From the IMG/VR virus record IMGVR_UViG_3300037337_000109, positions 1-37,139 of that record: a DNA stretch of 37,139 nucleotides. The stretch is one strand, 5' to 3'. The DNA comes from a virus. How positions within the stretch are numbered: the first letter of the stretch is position 1; each line of letters begins with the position of its first letter. Below the pieces are notes generated by a model. It saw only the letters and a list, made by a program, of their open reading frames with translations. It was not told the DNA's origin and made no database searches. Below, piece after piece: positions 34,427-37,139 of this stretch. The position numbers and the translations under genes are program-made.

Positions 34427-37139
34427 CCCAAATTATCGACCTCGGCAAGTTGCGCTTTAACTTTGCCGGCCCCTGGAGTGCCGCCACAGCTTATGAGCGC
34501 AACGATGTCGTCAAGTACGGTGGCAACATCTATTGCTACGTGTACACGCTTAAAGAAGCCACACGACTGCCTACGAACACGGTCTACTGGGCTTTGATGG
34601 TCAAGGGTATTGACTTCCAAGGTGTGTTTGTAGAAGAAACCCCATACCGCATTGGTGATGGTGTGGCACACGGCGGCAAGGTCTACGTGGCCATTGCGGA
34701 CTCGACAGGAGCCACTCCACCAAACACGGCAGTGTGGTCACAGTTTGTGGATGGCATTCAGTACGAAGGCGACTACACAAGTCTCTCGGCTTATCAGAAA
34801 AACGATGTTGTTAAGTACGGCGGTAGCATCTACATTGCCAAGCAAGACACCACCGGAAACTTGCCAAGCAATGCAACTTTCTGGGATCGTTTTGTTGAAG
34901 GCATTTCTTCACAAGGTGTGTACAACGCGGCTACCGCTTACGTGCATGGTGATTTGGTAGCTTACGGCGCTAGTATTTACCGGGCACTGGGCAACACAAC
35001 AGGCAACTTGCCAAGTAATGAGGCGTTTTGGATCAGGTTTGTGGCGGGTGTCGCGTTGCAGGGTGTGTACAACGCGGCTACCGCTTACGTGCATGGTGAT
35101 CAGGTGTCTTACGGCGGTAACCTGTTTCAAGCTTTAGGTGACACAGTAGGCAACTTGCCAACTGTAACGGCTAACTGGCAACCACTGCTGCAAAGCATTC
35201 GTCCTACAGGCAATTGGGAAACGGCTAAACCTTATTTTGTAAATGATGTGGTGAGCTACGGCGGCAACACTTTTATTTGTGTGCTGCTTCATGCGTCTGG
35301 CGTTTTTGCAACGGACCTTGGCTCTACAAAGTGGCAAAAGTTTAGCGGTGGCATCAACTGGCGCGATCAATGGACCGTATCTACTTTTTACCACATCAAT
35401 GATGTGGTGCGCAGTGGCGGCTCGGCTTACCTTGCCATTCAAGATCACACATCATCCGGGACTTTTACCGCGGACGTAGACTTGTGGCAACTGTTTGCAG
35501 TGGGGGGAGGTGATGTTCTGCCTCCCATTAATGCGCTGCTCGATCTGGGCAAATCCCTGACTGTAAGGGCAGACGGTAGTGGCTATGAGCTGGCTGCTGC
35601 AACGCTGTCTGCACACCGTCTGTACGTGGCCGTTACTGGGGTTGACGCTCCTGGTCGGGGCGAAAACCAAGCTGTTCCTCTTGCTTCTCTCAAGTACGCC
35701 TGCTCGTTGGCGACTGCGGGTACTGCCATTTTTGTTGCTTCGGGCAACTACTTGGAACAGCTGCCTATTACTGTGCCCGCAGGTGTGGCAATTGTGGGAG
35801 ACACCCAGCGCACAACCATCATTGGTCCCAAAGAAGGCAATGACGACACGGGCCTAGTTCCAAACTCCGAGTCAAGCATGTTCTTGTTGGGCAACGGTGC
35901 CCTTTTGAACAAAATGACTTTTAAGGGCTTGACTGGGTGGGTTCCTGGCGCTGAAGCAAAAGACATTACGACTTCAGTTATTAAAGCGGTGTACGTGCGC
36001 TTTGATCCAGCATCTCCAGTCACAACCAAATCACCTTACGTGATTGAATGCTCGGCAATTGGGTCTGGCGGCATTGGTGCTTTGGTAGACGGCTCTGTTC
36101 ATGACACTGGTTACAGAACTATCATCTTTCATGCATACACGGTGATCCAAGACAATGGCGTGGGTATCTGGTGTAAAGACGCAGGCAAATCTGAAATTGT
36201 TTCTTGCTTTACCTACTACTGCTACTTTGGCTATTCGTGCAGCGGTGGTGGCAATATTCGTGCTCTGAACGGCAACAACTCTTATGGTACTTGGGGTGTG
36301 TTTGCGCGCGGTTTTGATGCAGTCGAGCCTCCTATCACAGGCACGCTGGTAGGCCAACAGTTGAACTTTCTGTATGGAGGCGGCAGTATTTCTGTTGGTG
36401 ACACCGTAAGCAATGACTCGGGTGGATCGGCTGTTATCACCAACGCTCAGTTTTCAGCTAACAAGCTGTATGTCAAAGACGCCACTGGCACGTTTACTCA
36501 AGGTGACGAACTGACTTTTACTAGCGGTGGTCAGGGCACTGTTGCTCAAGGCGCACTGGAAGACCAGCAAGGCTTTCTGTTGATGGCTACTGGTTTCTCA
36601 GAAGTCCCCAAGCCAGGGGTTTCCTTGCAGCTTTCAGACGACACGTACTCTTATGTTGTTCAAAGCGTGTCGGGTACCTATGTTGACAGCCTAAGCGTTC
36701 TGGCCTTAGTTTTGGCGCAAGAAAAGCCAACAGGCTCTGCTGATGGGGCTGCTGTTACTTTGCGGTATCACTACAGTCAGATTCGTCTGACCGGCCATGA
36801 CTTTCTGAGCATTGGTACAGGTGGTTTTGTTACCACCAACTACCCAGGAAGGCCAACCCAACCAGCAGCTCAAGGCAATGAAACTGAAGAGGTGTTTCCT
36901 GGCCGCTGCTACTACGTGTCAACCGACCAAGACGGCAACTTCAGGGTAGGTGAGTATTTCAGGATTGATCAAGCCACGGGTCGGGCTACTCTGAACGCAT
37001 CGGCCTTTGACTTGTCTGGCCTTACCTCATTGAAACTTGGCTCCATTGGCGCTCAGTTGGGCGAAACCATTAACGAGTTTTCGTCTGACCCTACTTTGTC
37101 AGGTAACTCTAACTTGGCAATACCGACCGAAGCTGCGGT
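34423..37139 (+). CDS. Receptor-binding protein: CBM-like repeats and beta-helix, partial
   Basis: An open frame runs from the ATG at 34423 to the window edge with no stop, at least 905 residues. After a short lead (1-13), seven repeats of about 49 residues (to about residue 364) follow the pattern Y..GD.V.YGG..Y.A......N...W..F..G, as in CBM5/12-type carbohydrate-binding modules. A parallel beta-helix follows (about 395-640) with Gly/Ser/Val-rich coils. The visible C-terminal part (from about 830) resembles structural proteins of T4-like cyanophages (RCYYVSTDQDGNFRVG, then SAFDLSGLTSLKLGSIGAQ). DNA is visibly AT-richer than the operons to the left, so acquisition from another phage is likely. 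It probably binds surface polysaccharide. Confidence 0.85.
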   Translation, partial: MTQIIDLGKLRFNFAGPWSAATAYERNDVVKYGGNIYCYVYTLKEATRLPTNTVYWALMVKGIDFQGVFVEETPYRIGDGVAHGGKVYVAIADSTGATPPNTAVWSQFVDGIQYEGDYTSLSAYQKNDVVKYGGSIYIAKQDTTGNLPSNATFWDRFVEGISSQGVYNAATAYVHGDLVAYGASIYRALGNTTGNLPSNEAFWIRFVAGVALQGVYNAATAYVHGDQVSYGGNLFQALGDTVGNLPTVTANWQPLLQSIRPTGNWETAKPYFVNDVVSYGGNTFICVLLHASGVFATDLGSTKWQKFSGGINWRDQWTVSTFYHINDVVRSGGSAYLAIQDHTSSGTFTADVDLWQLFAVGGGDVLPPINALLDLGKSLTVRADGSGYELAAATLSAHRLYVAVTGVDAPGRGENQAVPLASLKYACSLATAGTAIFVASGNYLEQLPITVPAGVAIVGDTQRTTIIGPKEGNDDTGLVPNSESSMFLLGNGALLNKMTFKGLTGWVPGAEAKDITTSVIKAVYVRFDPASPVTTKSPYVIECSAIGSGGIGALVDGSVHDTGYRTIIFHAYTVIQDNGVGIWCKDAGKSEIVSCFTYYCYFGYSCSGGGNIRALNGNNSYGTWGVFARGFDAVEPPITGTLVGQQLNFLYGGGSISVGDTVSNDSGGSAVITNAQFSANKLYVKDATGTFTQGDELTFTSGGQGTVAQGALEDQQGFLLMATGFSEVPKPGVSLQLSDDTYSYVVQSVSGTYVDSLSVLALVLAQEKPTGSADGAAVTLRYHYSQIRLTGHDFLSIGTGGFVTTNYPGRPTQPAAQGNETEEVFPGRCYYVSTDQDGNFRVGEYFRIDQATGRATLNASAFDLSGLTSLKLGSIGAQLGETINEFSSDPTLSGNSNLAIPTEAA
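34462..35514 (+). repeat. Seven carbohydrate-binding-like repeats
   Basis: Units of about 147 bp encode about 49 residues each; the sixth and seventh are slightly longer. Units 4 and 5 are recent duplicates: 39 bases starting at 34915 recur exactly at 35062. Most units carry Gly-Asp/Asn-Asp-Val, Tyr-Gly-Gly and a final Trp, the ligand-binding type of residue in CBM5/12 modules. Confidence 0.88.

Overview
The window looks like about 37 kb of a tailed double-stranded DNA bacteriophage (Caudoviricetes) with a lambda-type long non-contractile tail. Most of it is GC-rich, densely packed, and built of short translationally coupled overlaps (ATGA, GTGA, TGATG). Composition and protein style suggest a proteobacterial, probably betaproteobacterial, host; this is inference. 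No integrase, lysis cassette, DNA polymerase, tRNA or CRISPR array is visible, so lifestyle cannot be decided, and the last gene runs off the right edge.

Layout. (1) 1-1140: an AT-richer gene of unknown function (211-933) with a 12-bp tandem repeat, converging on (2) a leftward operon, 4656 to 1141: a UvsW-like SF2 helicase, a small membrane protein and three unrecognised proteins. (3) From a divergent control region (4657-4744) a rightward, fully coupled operon (4745-9515) encodes two ParB-like proteins, an ABC ATPase, a RyR-domain protein, a small helical protein resembling Acb2/Tad1-type hairpin proteins, a thioredoxin, a Mom-like GNAT and a winged-helix protein. I read it as a DNA-modification and counter-defence cassette. 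(4) 9516-9830: a gene-poor stretch with a candidate promoter and a strong terminator. (5) 9831-19605: TerS, TerL, portal, scaffold, major capsid protein, four neck/connector genes, tail tube, and G/GT tail chaperones with a canonical -1 slippery heptamer. (6) 19636-31452: tape measure, gpM-, gpL-, gpK-, gpI- and gpJ-like tail-tip proteins and a DUF4376-like protein. (7) 31504-37139: a long coiled-coil fibre with 24 eleven-residue repeats, two small beta-rich proteins, and an AT-richer repeat-plus-beta-helix receptor-binding protein that is cut by the window edge.

The most striking non-coding signal is a dyad, (T)AAGTCA-N4-TGACTT(A), found in at least nine intergenic gaps and always 23-59 bp before a start codon. 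These starts include those of the helicase/parB divergent pair, portal, major capsid, tail tube, gpM and both fibre modules. In three gaps the dyad fits exactly between a -35 and a TAYACT -10 box. In two others it lies 3-4 bp after a good -10 box. This looks like a phage-wide regulon operator, or less likely an RNA hairpin. The major capsid and tail tube genes each have their own promoter, dyad and rho-independent terminator, so they look like separately tuned high-expression units inside the morphogenesis region.
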